This document shows, piece after piece, positions 52,269-62,692 of a stretch of DNA of 64,000 nt (position 1 is its first letter; each line of letters opens with the position of its first letter). The stretch comes from Shinella sp. H4-D48 (lineage in GTDB: Bacteria; Pseudomonadota; Alphaproteobacteria; Rhizobiales; Rhizobiaceae). The stretch is taken from contig NZ_CP093337.1 in the NCBI RefSeq assembly GCF_022637395.1, positions 2,712,001-2,776,000 of the forward strand. The letters are read 5' to 3'. The notes under the pieces are model-generated. The model did not search any database, was not told the DNA's origin, and saw only the letters and a program-made list of their open reading frames with translations. The position numbers were made by a program, and so were the translations under genes.

Positions 52269-53606
52269 ATGAACGTGCACAACAAACCCAATGCGCCGGT
52301 GCTGGACAGCTACTGGATGCCGTTTACCGCCAACCGGCAGTTCAAGGCTGCCCCGCGCCTGCTCGCCGCTGCCGAAGGCATGTATTACACCAGCAGCGAC
52401 GGCAGGCAGGTTCTGGACGGCACCGCGGGCCTGTGGTGCGTCAATGCCGGGCATGGCCGCCGGCAGATCGCCTCCGCCGTCGAGCGCCAGCTGATGCAGA
52501 TGGATTTCGCACCCTCCTTCCAGATGGGCCATCCGATCGCGTTCGATTTTGCCGAGCGCCTCGCGGAAATCGCGCCCGGCCCGGAAGGCGCCAAACTTGA
52601 TCGCGTGTTCTATACCGGCTCGGGCTCGGAATCGGTCGATACGGCGCTGAAGATCGCTATCGCCTACCAGCGCGCCATCGGCCAAGGCACGCGCACGCGC
52701 CTGATCGGCCGCGAGCGAGGCTATCACGGCGTCGGCTTCGGCGGCATTTCAGTGGGCGGCATCGTCAACAACCGCCGCGTCTTTCCGCAGCTTGCCGGCG
52801 CCGATCATCTGCGCCACACACATGATCTCTCCAGGAACGCCTATGTGAAGGGCCAGCCCGAGCACGGCGCGGAGCTTGCTGACGATCTCGAGCGTCTGGT
52901 CGCGCTGCACGGCGCGGAAACCATCGCCGCCTGCATCGTCGAGCCGGTCGCCGGCTCGACCGGGGTGCTGATCCCGCCGAAAGGCTATCTCGAAAAGCTG
53001 CGGGCGATCTGCGACAAGCACGGTATCCTGCTGATCTTCGACGAGGTCATCACCGGCTTCGGCCGTCTGGGCGCGGCCTTCGCCACTGACTATTTCGGCG
53101 TCACGCCCGACCTCGTGACCACGGCCAAGGGCCTCACCAACGGCGCGATCCCGATGGGTGCGGTGTTCTCCAGCCGCAAGGTACACGATGCGCTGATGCA
53201 CGGCCCGGAAAACGCCATCGAACTTTTCCATGGCTACACCTATTCCGGCCACCCGGCCGCTTGCGCCGCCGGCATCGCGACACTCGACATCTACCGTGAC
53301 GAGGGCCTGTTCACTCGCGGTGCGGAGTTGCAGGACGACTGGCACGCGGCGATGCATTCGTTGAAGGGCCTGCCGCATGTCATCGATATCCGCACGATCG
53401 GTCTCATTGCCGGTATCGAGCTTGCCTCGCGCGATGGCGCACCGGGCGCGCGTGCCTACGATGTCTTCGTCGATTGCTTCGAGAAGGGCCTGCTCATCCG
53501 CGTGACCGGTGACATCATCGCCTTCTCGCCGCCGCTGATTGCCGAAAAGAAGCATTTCGAGGATATCGTCTCGATCCTGGGCGATGCGTTGAAGCGCGCG
53601 GCCTAA
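52269..53606 (+). CDS. Omega-amino acid (beta-alanine):pyruvate aminotransferase
   Basis: A 445-aa class III PLP aminotransferase that transfers amino groups from omega-amino acids or amines to pyruvate. Diagnostic segments: YWMPFTANRQFKAAPRLL (15-32), DGTAGLWCVNAGHGR (50-64), PLP phosphate site GSGSES (117-122), Asp258 (LLIFDEVITGFGRLG) and Lys287 in TTAKGLTNGAIPMG. The closest well-known relative is BauA of Pseudomonas. GGAGG precedes ATG 52269. It is probably used for beta-alanine, polyamine or GABA-type breakdown under the XRE-cupin regulator. Confidence 0.9.
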   Translation: MNVHNKPNAPVLDSYWMPFTANRQFKAAPRLLAAAEGMYYTSSDGRQVLDGTAGLWCVNAGHGRRQIASAVERQLMQMDFAPSFQMGHPIAFDFAERLAEIAPGPEGAKLDRVFYTGSGSESVDTALKIAIAYQRAIGQGTRTRLIGRERGYHGVGFGGISVGGIVNNRRVFPQLAGADHLRHTHDLSRNAYVKGQPEHGAELADDLERLVALHGAETIAACIVEPVAGSTGVLIPPKGYLEKLRAICDKHGILLIFDEVITGFGRLGAAFATDYFGVTPDLVTTAKGLTNGAIPMGAVFSSRKVHDALMHGPENAIELFHGYTYSGHPAACAAGIATLDIYRDEGLFTRGAELQDDWHAAMHSLKGLPHVIDIRTIGLIAGIELASRDGAPGARAYDVFVDCFEKGLLIRVTGDIIAFSPPLIAEKKHFEDIVSILGDALKRAA

Positions 53607-53637
53607 TCTTTCCTGCGCAGGAAACGCTGTTATATCT

Positions 53638-53664
53638 GGGCCCGTCATCAGCACGGGCCCTTTT
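53638..53664 (+). terminator. Terminator of the aminotransferase gene
   Basis: GGGCCCGT (53638-53645) and ACGGGCCC (53653-53660) form an 8-bp stem with TTTT after it. The start of the ModE-like gene (53666) follows immediately, so the terminator RNA overlaps that gene's leader. Confidence 0.75.
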
Positions 53665-53665
53665 C

Positions 53666-54025
53666 ATGTCAGCAGCCGGCAACCGCGAACCGAAACTCAT
53701 CTTCCGCCTCCAGTTCGAGCCGGAGGGTCGCATCGGGCGTGGCAAGATTGCGCTTCTCACGCATATCCGGGAAACCGGCTCGATTTCCGCCGGGGGCCGG
53801 GCGATGGACATGTCATATCGGCGCGCGTGGCTTCTGGTGGACGAGATGAACCGGCTGTTTCGCGAACCCGTGGTCGAATCACAGCGCGGCGGCAAGCAGG
53901 GCGGCGGCGCGGTGGTGACACCGTTCGGCGAGGCGCTGATCGCGCATTATCACGCCATGGAAGAGAAGGCTCAGGCCGCCCTCTCCGACGATATCGACTG
54001 GATCATTGGCAACCTGGCGGAGTGA
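53666..54025 (+). CDS. ModE-like regulator lacking the molybdate-binding domain
   Basis: A 119-aa protein equal to the N-terminal winged-helix domain of ModE (about the first 110 residues of the 262-aa E. coli protein): FRLQFEPEGRIGRGKIALLT, THIRETGSISAGGRAMDMSY and RRAWLLVDEMNRLFREPVVE are the usual segments. The molbindin domains are missing, a form common in Rhizobiales. It is convergent with modC (stops 3 nt apart) and is the obvious candidate for the Mo-box upstream of modA. Confidence 0.85.
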   Translation: MSAAGNREPKLIFRLQFEPEGRIGRGKIALLTHIRETGSISAGGRAMDMSYRRAWLLVDEMNRLFREPVVESQRGGKQGGGAVVTPFGEALIAHYHAMEEKAQAALSDDIDWIIGNLAE

Positions 54026-54028
54026 CGG

Positions 54029-55102
54029 CTACTCCAGCGCCACCGTCTTGATGACCGCATGAACCGGCAGGCCGGGGGTGAGGCCAAGGCGTTCGACCGA
54101 AAGCGCGGTGATGCGGGCGCGGACATGATCGCCGCCGCAGGCGATGCGCAGGCTTGCCATGCCCTCCCCGTCCGGCTCGATCGCTTCCACGGTGCCTTCA
54201 AGGATGTTCAACGCGCTCAGTCCTTCAGGGCGCACCGTCGCCACCATGACATCGCGCGCGGGAATGCGCAGGCGCACCGCCTCGCCGGGCAAGACCTTTG
54301 CGCCGGGCACCAGCAGTGCCGCGCCGCCTTCGAGGCGAATGGTGGCGAGGCCGTGGGCCGCGTCCTGCGCCTCGACACGACCTGTCAGCACGCTGCCGGC
54401 TTCGCGGCGCTCCATGGTTGAGGCAAGGCGCGGGCCGCCCAGCACGTCCGAAGCGGGTCCGATGGCCTCGATGCGTCCTGCGGCCATCAGCACCACCTTG
54501 TCGGCAAGACGGGCGACCTCGGCAACGGAGTGGCTGACATAGACGATGGGAATGCCGACCTCGTCGCGCAGGCGCTCGAGATAGGGCAGGATTTCCGCCT
54601 TGCGCTCCTCGTCGAGGGCCGCGAGCGGCTCATCCATCAGCAGAAGTCGCGGAGAAGACAGAAGCGCACGGCCGATGGCGACACGCTGTTTTTCGCCGCC
54701 CGAGAGATTGGAAGGTTGACGGTCGAGCAGGTTTGCGATGCCGAGCAGATCGATGATGCGATCCGGGTGTTCCGTTCGTGCGCCCTTCGGCGCGAACCAG
54801 CGGCCGTAATCGAGGTTCCGGCGCACCGTCAGATGCGGGAACAGGCGCGCTTCCTGAAAGACATAACCGAAACGGCGGCGATGGGGCGGCACGAAGCGGC
54901 GGCCGGCAGTATCGACCAGCACGTCGTCATCGAGCTGGACGCGGCCGTCCGCAGGGCGCGCCAGCCCGGCGATGATGCGGATAAGCGAGGTCTTGCCCGA
55001 GCCGGAACGCCCGAACAGTGCCGTCACGCCGCCATCGGAGGAGAAGGCGGCCTCGAGCGAAAATTCGCCGAGACGGTGGCGGATATCGACGACGAGGCTC
55101 AT
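54029..55102 (-). CDS. modC: Molybdate ABC transporter, ATP-binding protein
   Basis: A 357-aa ATPase. Walker A GRSGSGKT (31-38), Q-loop [11 protein letters not shown] (81-91), signature LSGGEKQ (133-139), Walker [12 protein letters not shown] (153-163). The C-terminal 120 residues carry a molbindin-like regulatory domain. ModC drives molybdate import for the molybdenum cofactor. The gene overlaps the end of modB by ATGA, so the pair is coupled. Confidence 0.94.
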   Translation of the reverse strand: MSLVVDIRHRLGEFSLEAAFSSDGGVTALFGRSGSGKTSLIRIIAGLARPADGRVQLDDDVLVDTAGRRFVPPHRRRFGYVFQEARLFPHLTVRRNLDYGRWFAPKGARTEHPDRIIDLLGIANLLDRQPSNLSGGEKQRVAIGRALLSSPRLLLMDEPLAALDEERKAEILPYLERLRDEVGIPIVYVSHSVAEVARLADKVVLMAAGRIEAIGPASDVLGGPRLASTMERREAGSVLTGRVEAQDAAHGLATIRLEGGAALLVPGAKVLPGEAVRLRIPARDVMVATVRPEGLSALNILEGTVEAIEPDGEGMASLRIACGGDHVRARITALSVERLGLTPGLPVHAVIKTVALE

Positions 55103-55800
55103 TCGAGGTGCACCTTGCGGCCGATGCGCTGGGCGAGGACTTCCGACGCCAGCAGCGCCACCATGGAAATGGCGATGGCAACGAGCGTAAGACGCATCGC
55201 GCCCTGATCGCCGCCCGGCACCTGCGTGAAGGTATAGATGGCGGCCGACAGGGTCTGCGTTTCACCGGGAATATTGGAAACGAAGGTTATGGTGGCGCCA
55301 AACTCGCCCATCGCCTTGGCGAAGGCGAGGATCATGCCGGCCAGCACACCGGGCAGGATAAGCGGCAACGTGACCGTCAGGAAAACCCAGAGCGGACTTG
55401 CCCCCAGCGTTCCGGCCGCCTCCTCAAGCTTGCGGTCGACCGCCTCGATGGAGAGCCGGATGGATCGCACCATCAGCGGAAAGCCCATGACCCCGCAGGC
55501 CAGCGCCGCACCTGTCCAGCGGAAGGACAGGACAATGCCGAACCAGTCATCGAGGAAGGATCCGACCGGGCCGCGCCGGCCGAACAGGATGAGCAGGATG
55601 AAGCCGGTCACGACCGGCGGCAGGATGAGCGGCAGGTGCACGATGCCGTTCAGCAGCGATTTGCCCCAGAAGCGGCCGCGCGCCAGCGCCAGCGCCACCA
55701 GAATGCCAAGCGGCAGGCTCACGAGCACCGCCACCGACGAAACCCGAAGGCTCAGCCGGATGGCGGTCCATTCCTCGGCGCTGAGCGCTAGCCAGTCCAC
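55099..55800 (-). CDS. modB: Molybdate ABC transporter, permease
   Basis: A 233-aa integral membrane protein with five or six transmembrane helices and the permease EAA-type loop [23 protein letters not shown] split in the centre (about residues 140-165). The N-terminal segment [20 protein letters not shown] is typical of ModB. It is separated from modA by 204 bp holding a RIME repeat, and overlaps modC by 4 nt. Confidence 0.93.
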   Translation of the reverse strand: MDWLALSAEEWTAIRLSLRVSSVAVLVSLPLGILVALALARGRFWGKSLLNGIVHLPLILPPVVTGFILLILFGRRGPVGSFLDDWFGIVLSFRWTGAALACGVMGFPLMVRSIRLSIEAVDRKLEEAAGTLGASPLWVFLTVTLPLILPGVLAGMILAFAKAMGEFGATITFVSNIPGETQTLSAAIYTFTQVPGGDQGAMRLTLVAIAISMVALLASEVLAQRIGRKVHLE

Positions 55801-55861
55801 GGCATTTTCCTTTGCAAAATTCGATGACCGAGACCCTAGTTTCCAGCCCGGCGTTGCGAAA

Positions 55862-55932
55862 GCCCCATCATCCGCCTGCCGGCACCTTCTCCCCGCTTAC
55901 ATGGAGAAGGTCGCGGTAACGGGATGAGGGGC
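55862..55932. repeat. RIME-type intergenic palindromic repeat in the mod operon
   Basis: The 71-bp segment starts GCCCCATCATCCGCCTGCCG, contains ACCTTCTCCCC and GGAGAAGGT around a short loop, and ends GGGATGAGGGGC. This is the mosaic palindrome called RIME in Rhizobium. It sits between modA and modB and, if transcribed, would make an RNA hairpin that could lower modBC expression relative to modA. Confidence 0.7.
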
Positions 55933-56004
55933 GGCCCCAAGCGGTGAGCAAACCTCCGTTAGACAACCGGAAACACGTGCCTTGGCCTATGGAATAGGCT
56001 CACC

Positions 56005-56778
56005 CTACTTCAGGATGGTAAAACCCTGCTGGGTAAAGAACGGCGCGGCCTTTTCGGACTTCAGGAAGTCGAGATAGGCGGCCGCCGCCGGGCTCTGGGA
56101 TTCCGAGAGGATGGCGACGGGGTAGATGATCGGCGGGTGGCTCTCTTCCGGGAAGGTTCCGACGACGGCAACGCCCGGATCGGCGGCGGCATCCGTTTCG
56201 TAGACGATACCGTAGGGCGCCTCGCCGCGTGACACGAGCGCAAGCGCGGCACGCACGCTTTCAGCTCCTGCGACCTTGCCCTCGACGGACGACCAGACGC
56301 CGAGCTTTTCGAGCGCGGCCTTGCCGTATTTACCGGCCGGAACGCTGTCGACCGCGCCCATGGCAAGCTTGCCGTCGCCCACGAGGCCGGCGAGGTCGAA
56401 ACCTTCCTTGATATCGACCGCTTCCGCCTTGTCCTTCGGCGCCACGAGCACGATGCGGTTGCCGAGCAGGTTGGAGCGGGTGTCATCCTTGATGAGTTTC
56501 TTCTCGGCCACATAATCCATCCAGGCAAGATCGGCCGAGATGAAGAGATCGGCGGGAGCTGCCGCTTCGATCTGCTTGGCGAGTGCCGAGCTTGCGGCAT
56601 AGGAGACGGCCGTCTCATTGCCGCTTTCCGCCTGCCAGGCGGCGTTCGCCGCATCCAGCGCGTTCTTGAGGCTGGCTGCGGCAAAGACCGTGACCTTTTC
56701 GGCGGCCGCGGCCGGCATGGCAAGCGGCAGCGCGGCAAAGGCAGCGACGACGAATTTCAAAAGCAGACGACGGTTCAT
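56005..56778 (-). CDS. modA: Molybdate ABC transporter, periplasmic binding protein
   Basis: A 257-aa protein with a signal peptide (RRLLLKFVVAAFAALPLAM, cleaved near AAAAEK, residue 26). Mature segments VFAAASLKNALDAAN, SSALAKQIEAAAPADLFISAD and SVPAGKYGKAALEKLGVW contain the oxyanion-binding Ser and Tyr residues of ModA. It captures molybdate or tungstate for ModBC. The first gene of modABC, preceded by a Mo-box. Confidence 0.94.
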   Translation of the reverse strand: MNRRLLLKFVVAAFAALPLAMPAAAAEKVTVFAAASLKNALDAANAAWQAESGNETAVSYAASSALAKQIEAAAPADLFISADLAWMDYVAEKKLIKDDTRSNLLGNRIVLVAPKDKAEAVDIKEGFDLAGLVGDGKLAMGAVDSVPAGKYGKAALEKLGVWSSVEGKVAGAESVRAALALVSRGEAPYGIVYETDAAADPGVAVVGTFPEESHPPIIYPVAILSESQSPAAAAYLDFLKSEKAAPFFTQQGFTILK

Positions 56779-56808
56779 TCCTGTTCTCCCATTTCCACCT
56801 TTCGGCAG

Positions 56809-56832
56809 CGTGATATCTCGGTGAATATATCG
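56809..56832 (-). promoter_or_regulatory. Mo-box (ModE-binding site) upstream of modA
   Basis: On the minus strand the 24-bp site is CGATATATT, then CACCGA, then GATATCACG. It fits the E. coli ModE pattern CGNTATATA-N6-TATATNNCG with one change in each arm. It lies 31 nt upstream of the modA ATG, a place where a repressor would block the promoter or early transcription. The ModE-like gene is at the other end of the operon. Confidence 0.7.
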
Positions 56833-56965
56833 CCGCCTGCAATTTTGCCAGCGTTATATTTTTGAGAACACAATGACACCGACGTAGACATAAGGCCGGC
56901 GGAGGGAAGCATCGGAAAATACGGGAGAAAGAAGGGGAGCGGCGTTGCCGAGGTCCAGAAATGGA

Positions 56966-57120
56966 AAAGCCTGCCGCGGGAGGAGGTGCGGCAGGCTTTC
57001 CGATAGAACCGAATGGCGACTGGGAGGAGGAGTGTCGCCATTCCCGCAGTCGGCCTTGGGAGGAGGAGTAGGCCTTCTGCAAACATCGAAGCTTCGTGGG
57101 AGGAGGTACGTTGCTTCGAT
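56966..57120 (-). ncRNA. Array of four cuckoo-type sRNA hairpins with CCUCCUCCC loops
   Basis: Four successive stem-loops on the minus strand each show a CCUCCUCCC loop (GGGAGGAGG on the plus strand): (1) 57085-57120, stem ATCGAAGC/GCTTCGAT; (2) 57046-57080, stem GCAG..GGCCT/AGGCC..CTGC with a 2x2 internal loop; (3) 57011-57043, stem GAATGGCGAC/GTCGCCATTC; (4) 56966-56999, perfect 12-bp stem AAAGCCTGCCGC/GCGGCAGGCTTT with a T-rich end, so also the likely terminator. The loops are anti-Shine-Dalgarno sequences. The array lies downstream of a DUF1127 gene in the same direction, as for CcsR1-4 after RSP_6037 in Rhodobacter. Two two-hairpin sRNAs are the simplest reading. Confidence 0.85.
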
Positions 57121-57251
57121 AGGTATGACTATATCCGATTCCTGATGATTTCATAGGCATCGTTTTGCAAAGCAGCCATGCGCTATGCGCTTATCGAATG
57201 ACTGAAGGTGCCTTGGCAGACCCGTTTCTGCCTGTGGTCTTCGCAACGCAA

Positions 57252-57277
57252 AAACGCCCGCTCGAGAGCGGGCGTTT
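57252..57277 (-). terminator. Terminator between the DUF1127 gene and the cuckoo array
   Basis: AAACGCCCGCT (57252-57262) pairs with AGCGGGCGTTT (57267-57277) around CGAG. On the minus strand it ends in TTTTTG. Read-through past it would make the sRNA array part of the DUF1127 transcript; otherwise the array needs its own promoter (a weak TATAGT lies near 57127-57132). Confidence 0.8.
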
Positions 57278-57307
57278 CCAAATTCCTGCCGTCGTGCGGC
57301 CTGTCGA

Positions 57308-57454
57308 TCAGAGGCCGACAGCGCTGCGGGCGACCTGCTTGATATCCGAGCGTGCGATACCGAGATCGTTGAGTTCCCGCTCGGTCATGCGGCCGAGTTC
57401 GGTGACGGTCTGACGATATTTGCGCCAATTGCTGAAGGAACGTGCCATGTTCAT
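57308..57454 (-). CDS. Small DUF1127 protein, 48 aa
   Basis: A 48-aa basic protein consisting of little more than the DUF1127 domain: SFSNWRKYRQTVTELGRMTE then RELNDLGIARSDIKQVA. AAAGGGGA precedes ATG 57454. It is the CcaF1-like size class: in Rhodobacter such a protein is encoded upstream of four CcsR sRNAs, its mRNA being the sRNA precursor, and it is an RNA-binding protein. The terminator and the cuckoo array follow in the same direction. Confidence 0.88.
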   Translation of the reverse strand: MNMARSFSNWRKYRQTVTELGRMTERELNDLGIARSDIKQVARSAVGL

Positions 57455-57504
57455 GATGATCCCCTTTCGTGAGGCTCTCTGTTCGGCACCGATCCGTGGC
57501 ACCG

Positions 57505-57518
57505 CGTCTTTCGATGGG
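57505..57518 (-). promoter_or_regulatory. Motif shared upstream of both DUF1127 genes (copy 2)
   Basis: On the minus strand this reads CCCATCGAAAGACG, 51 nt upstream of the 48-aa DUF1127 gene. It matches the sequence upstream of the 98-aa DUF1127 gene (12047-12059) except for one inserted A. Confidence 0.35.
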
Positions 57519-57600
57519 TATGTTTTACTGCAATGCTGCACTGCGGTACAGCGCAAAGGCCGCACGCCACCCATGCAATCAGCGCATGGGTTAAACCAGG

Positions 57601-59037
<1,437 letters not shown>

Positions 59038-59295
59038 CCGCGCTCTAGCCTGCCGATGTATAGCAAATGTGACATGCCCGGCACCGGCATGGTTTTCCAA
59101 AGAAAAGCGCGCCCGAACAAAACTCGACCAACGCCTGACGCCATGAATTGCGTTGCGTCGGCGGGACGATCGGCTAGGGTCGCACTGCCATTCCGGCGAC
59201 TGTCGGAACTGGTCGCGGCGCCGTCGCAGACAGGCTGCAATGGCGCAGAACGAGGCCCTAAAATCAGCCTCAAATTTCTCATCGGGGTCCAGCAA

Positions 59296-61857
59296 ATGGC
59301 AGAATTTCCGCAAAAGGCGAAGGTCGTCATCATCGGTTTGGGTGGCATCGTGGGTGCGTCGATCGCCCATCATCTCATCGAGCGCGGATGGGACGATATC
59401 GTGGGTATCGACAAGTCGGGCATCCCGACCGACATCGGGTCGACGGCGCATGCCTCGGACTTCTGCTACACGACCAGCCATGACTACCTCTCGGTCTGGA
59501 CCACACAGTATTCCATCGACTTCTTCGAAAAGATGGGCCACTACGCCCGCATCGGCGGTCTCGAAGTCGCGCGCACGGGCGACGATACCTGGATGGAAGA
59601 GATCAAGCGCAAGCTGTCCTCCGCCAAGGCATTCGGCACGCGCGCGCACTACGTGTCGCCCGCCGAGATCAAGGAAAAGTTCCCGCTGATCGAGGAAGAC
59701 CAGGTGCAGGGCGGCATGTTCGACCCGGATGCCGGCCTCGTCATACCGCGCTCGCAAACCGTCGCCGGCAAGCTCGTCGATGCCGCCGAAAAAACCGGCA
59801 AGCTGCAGGCCTTTGCGAACACGCCGGCAAAGTCGCTGATCGTCGAGGGCGGACGCATCAAGGGTGTCGTCACCCATCGCGGCACCATCATGGCAGACTA
59901 TGTCATCGTCTGTGCCGGCATCTGGGGCCGCCTGATCGCCGAAATGGTCGGCGAGGACTTGCCGGTCATGCCGGTCGACCATCCGCTGACCTTCTTCGGC
60001 CCGTACAACGAATTCGAAGGCACCGGCAAGGAAATCGGCTACCCGCTGCTGCGTGACCAGGGCAACTCCGCCTATATGCGCGACACCGGCGACCCGAAGA
60101 CCACCGAAGGCGGCCAGATCGAGTGGGGCTACTACGAGACCACCAATCCGCGGCTGTGCCACCCGCGCGATATTCTCGAGAAGAACGAAGCCCGCCTTTC
60201 GCCCTCGCAGCGCGATCTCGACATGGAGCAGATCCTCGAGCCGCTCGAAAAGGCAATGGAGCTGACGCCGATCCTCGGCGAACTCGGCTACAACGAAAGC
60301 CATTCCTTCAACGGCCTCTTGCAGGTGTCGGCCGCCGGCGGCCCGTCCTGCGGCGAAAGCCAGAAGGTGCGCGGCCTCTGGTACTGCGTCGCCATCTGGG
60401 TCAAGGACGGCCCCGGCTACGGCAAGCTGATCGCCGACTGGATGACGGATGGACGCACGGAGATCGACCACAACTCGATCGATTATTCGCGCTTCTACCC
60501 GCACCAGCTGGAAGAGAAGTTCATCGAGAACCGCACCTTCGAGGCCGCGCAGAAGATTTATTTCCCTGCCGTACACAACCGTGAGCCCTACGCCTCCAGC
60601 CGCGGCGTCAAGCGCTCGCCTTTCTACGAGCGCGAAGTCGAACTTGGCGGCTACTTCATGGAACTCGGCGGCTGGGAGCGTGCGCATGGCTACAAGGCCA
60701 ACGAGCATCTGCTGGAAAAATACGGCGACCGCGTTCCGGTGCGTGAGAACGAGTGGGACAGCCGCCACTTCTGGCGTGTTTCCAATGCCGAGCATCTCGC
60801 GCTGAGCGAGGATTGCGGCATCATCAATCTCTCGCACTTCCACATGGTGGATATCGAGGGCCCCGATCACGTCGAGCTTCTCGAATGGCTCTGCGCCGCC
60901 AAGGTTGGCGGTGACGGCAATATCGGCAAGGGCATCTACACCCACTTCCTCGACGACGAGGGCATGGTGCGCGCCGACTTCACGGTCTTCCGCATGTCCG
61001 ACCGCTGCCGGCTCGTGAACGGCGCCGATGCCGGCCCGCGCGACTTCCACTACATGAAGCGCGTTGCCGAAGATCGCGGCCTCGACGTCACGATCACCGA
61101 TACGTCGGAGAAGTACATCACCATCGGCATCTGGGGCCCGAATGCCCGCGAGAACCTGAAGAAGGTCGTTGCGGACCCAGCCGGCCTTGATATCGAGAAC
61201 TTCCCGTTCGCGGCCATCAAGCCGATCGAGATTGCCGGCAAGCACGTCACCGCCTTCCGCATCTCTTATGTCGGCGAGCAGGGCTGGGAACTGCACATGA
61301 AGTACGAGGACGGTCTGGCCGTATGGGATGCGTTGCGCTCCACCGGCGCCATGGCCGTCGGCGTCGAGACCTACGCCAACTCGCGCCGTATGGAAAAGAG
61401 CCTGCGTCTCCAGAACGCCGACCTCCTGACCCAGTACAACCTCATCGAGGCCGATCTGGCCCGTCCGAAGGTCAAGGAAGCGGATTTCCGCGGCAAGGCA
61501 AAGCATCTGGAGTACAAGGCGCGCGACCATCAGCCCGCCATGCTCTGCACGCTGGTCATGACCGAGAATACGGACAAAAACGGTGTGAAGCGCTATCCGC
61601 TCGGCAACCTGCCGGTCATGGATCCGGAAACCGGCGAAGTGCTGATCGACGAGCTCGGCCGCCGCTCCTACACGACGTCGATCGCCTTCGGCCCGACCAT
61701 CGGCAAGAACATCGCGCTGGCCTACCTGCCGCATGCTTATTGCCAGGAAGGCCGCAAGCTCAACATCTCGTATTTCGACGAGACCTACCCGGTGGAGGTG
61801 GTCAGCATCGGCTACAAGCCGCTCTACGACCCGGAAAACCTGAAGCCGCGTACCTGA
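59296..61857 (+). CDS. GcvT-type FAD-dependent dehydrogenase (dimethylglycine/sarcosine dehydrogenase family)
   Basis: An 853-aa two-domain enzyme. The N-terminal half is an FAD/NAD-binding DAO oxidoreductase (KVVIIGLGGIVGASIAHHLI at residues 8-27 and CAGIWGRLIAEMVG near 210); the C-terminal half is a GcvT/aminomethyltransferase domain that binds tetrahydrofolate (ISYVGEQGWELHMKYEDGLA near 657). Such enzymes remove methyl groups from dimethylglycine, sarcosine or related N-methyl compounds, passing formaldehyde to THF. The exact substrate is not determined. GGGG is 9 nt before ATG 59296. Divergent from chrA. Confidence 0.88.
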   Translation: MAEFPQKAKVVIIGLGGIVGASIAHHLIERGWDDIVGIDKSGIPTDIGSTAHASDFCYTTSHDYLSVWTTQYSIDFFEKMGHYARIGGLEVARTGDDTWMEEIKRKLSSAKAFGTRAHYVSPAEIKEKFPLIEEDQVQGGMFDPDAGLVIPRSQTVAGKLVDAAEKTGKLQAFANTPAKSLIVEGGRIKGVVTHRGTIMADYVIVCAGIWGRLIAEMVGEDLPVMPVDHPLTFFGPYNEFEGTGKEIGYPLLRDQGNSAYMRDTGDPKTTEGGQIEWGYYETTNPRLCHPRDILEKNEARLSPSQRDLDMEQILEPLEKAMELTPILGELGYNESHSFNGLLQVSAAGGPSCGESQKVRGLWYCVAIWVKDGPGYGKLIADWMTDGRTEIDHNSIDYSRFYPHQLEEKFIENRTFEAAQKIYFPAVHNREPYASSRGVKRSPFYEREVELGGYFMELGGWERAHGYKANEHLLEKYGDRVPVRENEWDSRHFWRVSNAEHLALSEDCGIINLSHFHMVDIEGPDHVELLEWLCAAKVGGDGNIGKGIYTHFLDDEGMVRADFTVFRMSDRCRLVNGADAGPRDFHYMKRVAEDRGLDVTITDTSEKYITIGIWGPNARENLKKVVADPAGLDIENFPFAAIKPIEIAGKHVTAFRISYVGEQGWELHMKYEDGLAVWDALRSTGAMAVGVETYANSRRMEKSLRLQNADLLTQYNLIEADLARPKVKEADFRGKAKHLEYKARDHQPAMLCTLVMTENTDKNGVKRYPLGNLPVMDPETGEVLIDELGRRSYTTSIAFGPTIGKNIALAYLPHAYCQEGRKLNISYFDETYPVEVVSIGYKPLYDPENLKPRT

Positions 61858-61874
61858 GCGGCTTCGCAGACAGC

Positions 61875-61910
61875 AAAAGGGCGTGCCGGCAGTTGCGGGC
61901 ACGCCCTTTT
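61875..61910. terminator. Strong bidirectional terminator
   Basis: AAAAGGGCGTGCC (61875-61887) and GGCACGCCCTTTT (61898-61910) form a 13-bp stem with a T-run on both strands. It ends the dehydrogenase transcript and the L,D-transpeptidase transcript from the other side. Confidence 0.9.
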
Positions 61911-61929
61911 TCATTGCGCAAGGCGAATT

Positions 61930-62676
61930 TCAGTAAACCGGCGTGGCCTCATCATAGGCAGGCATCGGCTGATCGACCGCCGCCATGGCGGGCGCGGCAC
62001 CCAGCACGACGATCGGCGTGCCGCTCTGCACGCGATTGAAGAGATCGACCACGTCCTGGTTGATCATGCGCACGCAGCCTGAGGAAACGGATTTGCCGAT
62101 CGTCCACCACTCCGGCGAGCCGTGGATGCGGTAGAGCGTGTCCTGCTTGTCGCGGAAGATGTAGAGCGCACGGGCGCCGAGCGGGTTCTTGAGGCCCGGC
62201 TCCATGCCGCCGTTGCGGGCGCTGTAGGGCTCCAATTCCGGCTGGCGCGCGATCATCTCGTCCGGGGGTGTCCAGCGTGGCCACTCACGCTTGTACTGGA
62301 TGACGCCGCGGCCTGCCCATTCGAAACCGGCGCGGCCAAGACCCACGCCATAGCGCATGGCCTGTCCATCCTCATAGGTGAGGTAAAGGAAGTGGTTCGC
62401 CGTATCGACGACGATCACGCCGGGACGCTCACCGGTCGGGTTCGGCACCATCTGGCGATAGAAGCGCGGATCGATCTTCTGGTAGGGAATGGCGGGCAGC
62501 GGGAACTGCTCGTCATCCTTCGGCCCGTACATGGCCGCATAGATGCTGTTATCGACGACGGGCTCAGGCCTGACCTCGACCCTTTCGCGCGCCGTGGTGC
62601 AGCCGGCCAGCACCGTCGTCGCCAGTCCGGCACTGCCCAGGAGGAAAGACCGGCGGGTTACGCTTTCAAATGTCAA
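61930..62676 (-). CDS. L,D-transpeptidase (YkuD domain), exported
   Basis: A 248-aa protein with a twin-arginine and lipobox-like N-terminus (RRSFLLGSAGLATTVLAGC, residues 8-26). The YkuD domain (about 85-230) has the catalytic motif with His185 (HGSPEWW) and Cys201 in SSGCVRM. It forms 3-3 cross-links in peptidoglycan or attaches proteins, in the periplasm. Start TTG 62676 with GAGGGCG upstream; no ATG is available. It lies 16 nt downstream of the YafK-like gene, so the two are probably one operon. Confidence 0.88.
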   Translation of the reverse strand: MTFESVTRRSFLLGSAGLATTVLAGCTTARERVEVRPEPVVDNSIYAAMYGPKDDEQFPLPAIPYQKIDPRFYRQMVPNPTGERPGVIVVDTANHFLYLTYEDGQAMRYGVGLGRAGFEWAGRGVIQYKREWPRWTPPDEMIARQPELEPYSARNGGMEPGLKNPLGARALYIFRDKQDTLYRIHGSPEWWTIGKSVSSGCVRMINQDVVDLFNRVQSGTPIVVLGAAPAMAAVDQPMPAYDEATPVY

Positions 62677-62692
62677 CAGACGCCCTCACACC

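Noticed and set aside
56966-57120. GGGAGGAGG repeats read as ribosome-binding sites of small plus-strand genes
   Set aside because: Each copy lies inside a perfect or near-perfect stem-loop and no open frame follows; the minus-strand sRNA reading with a DUF1127 gene upstream explains all four.
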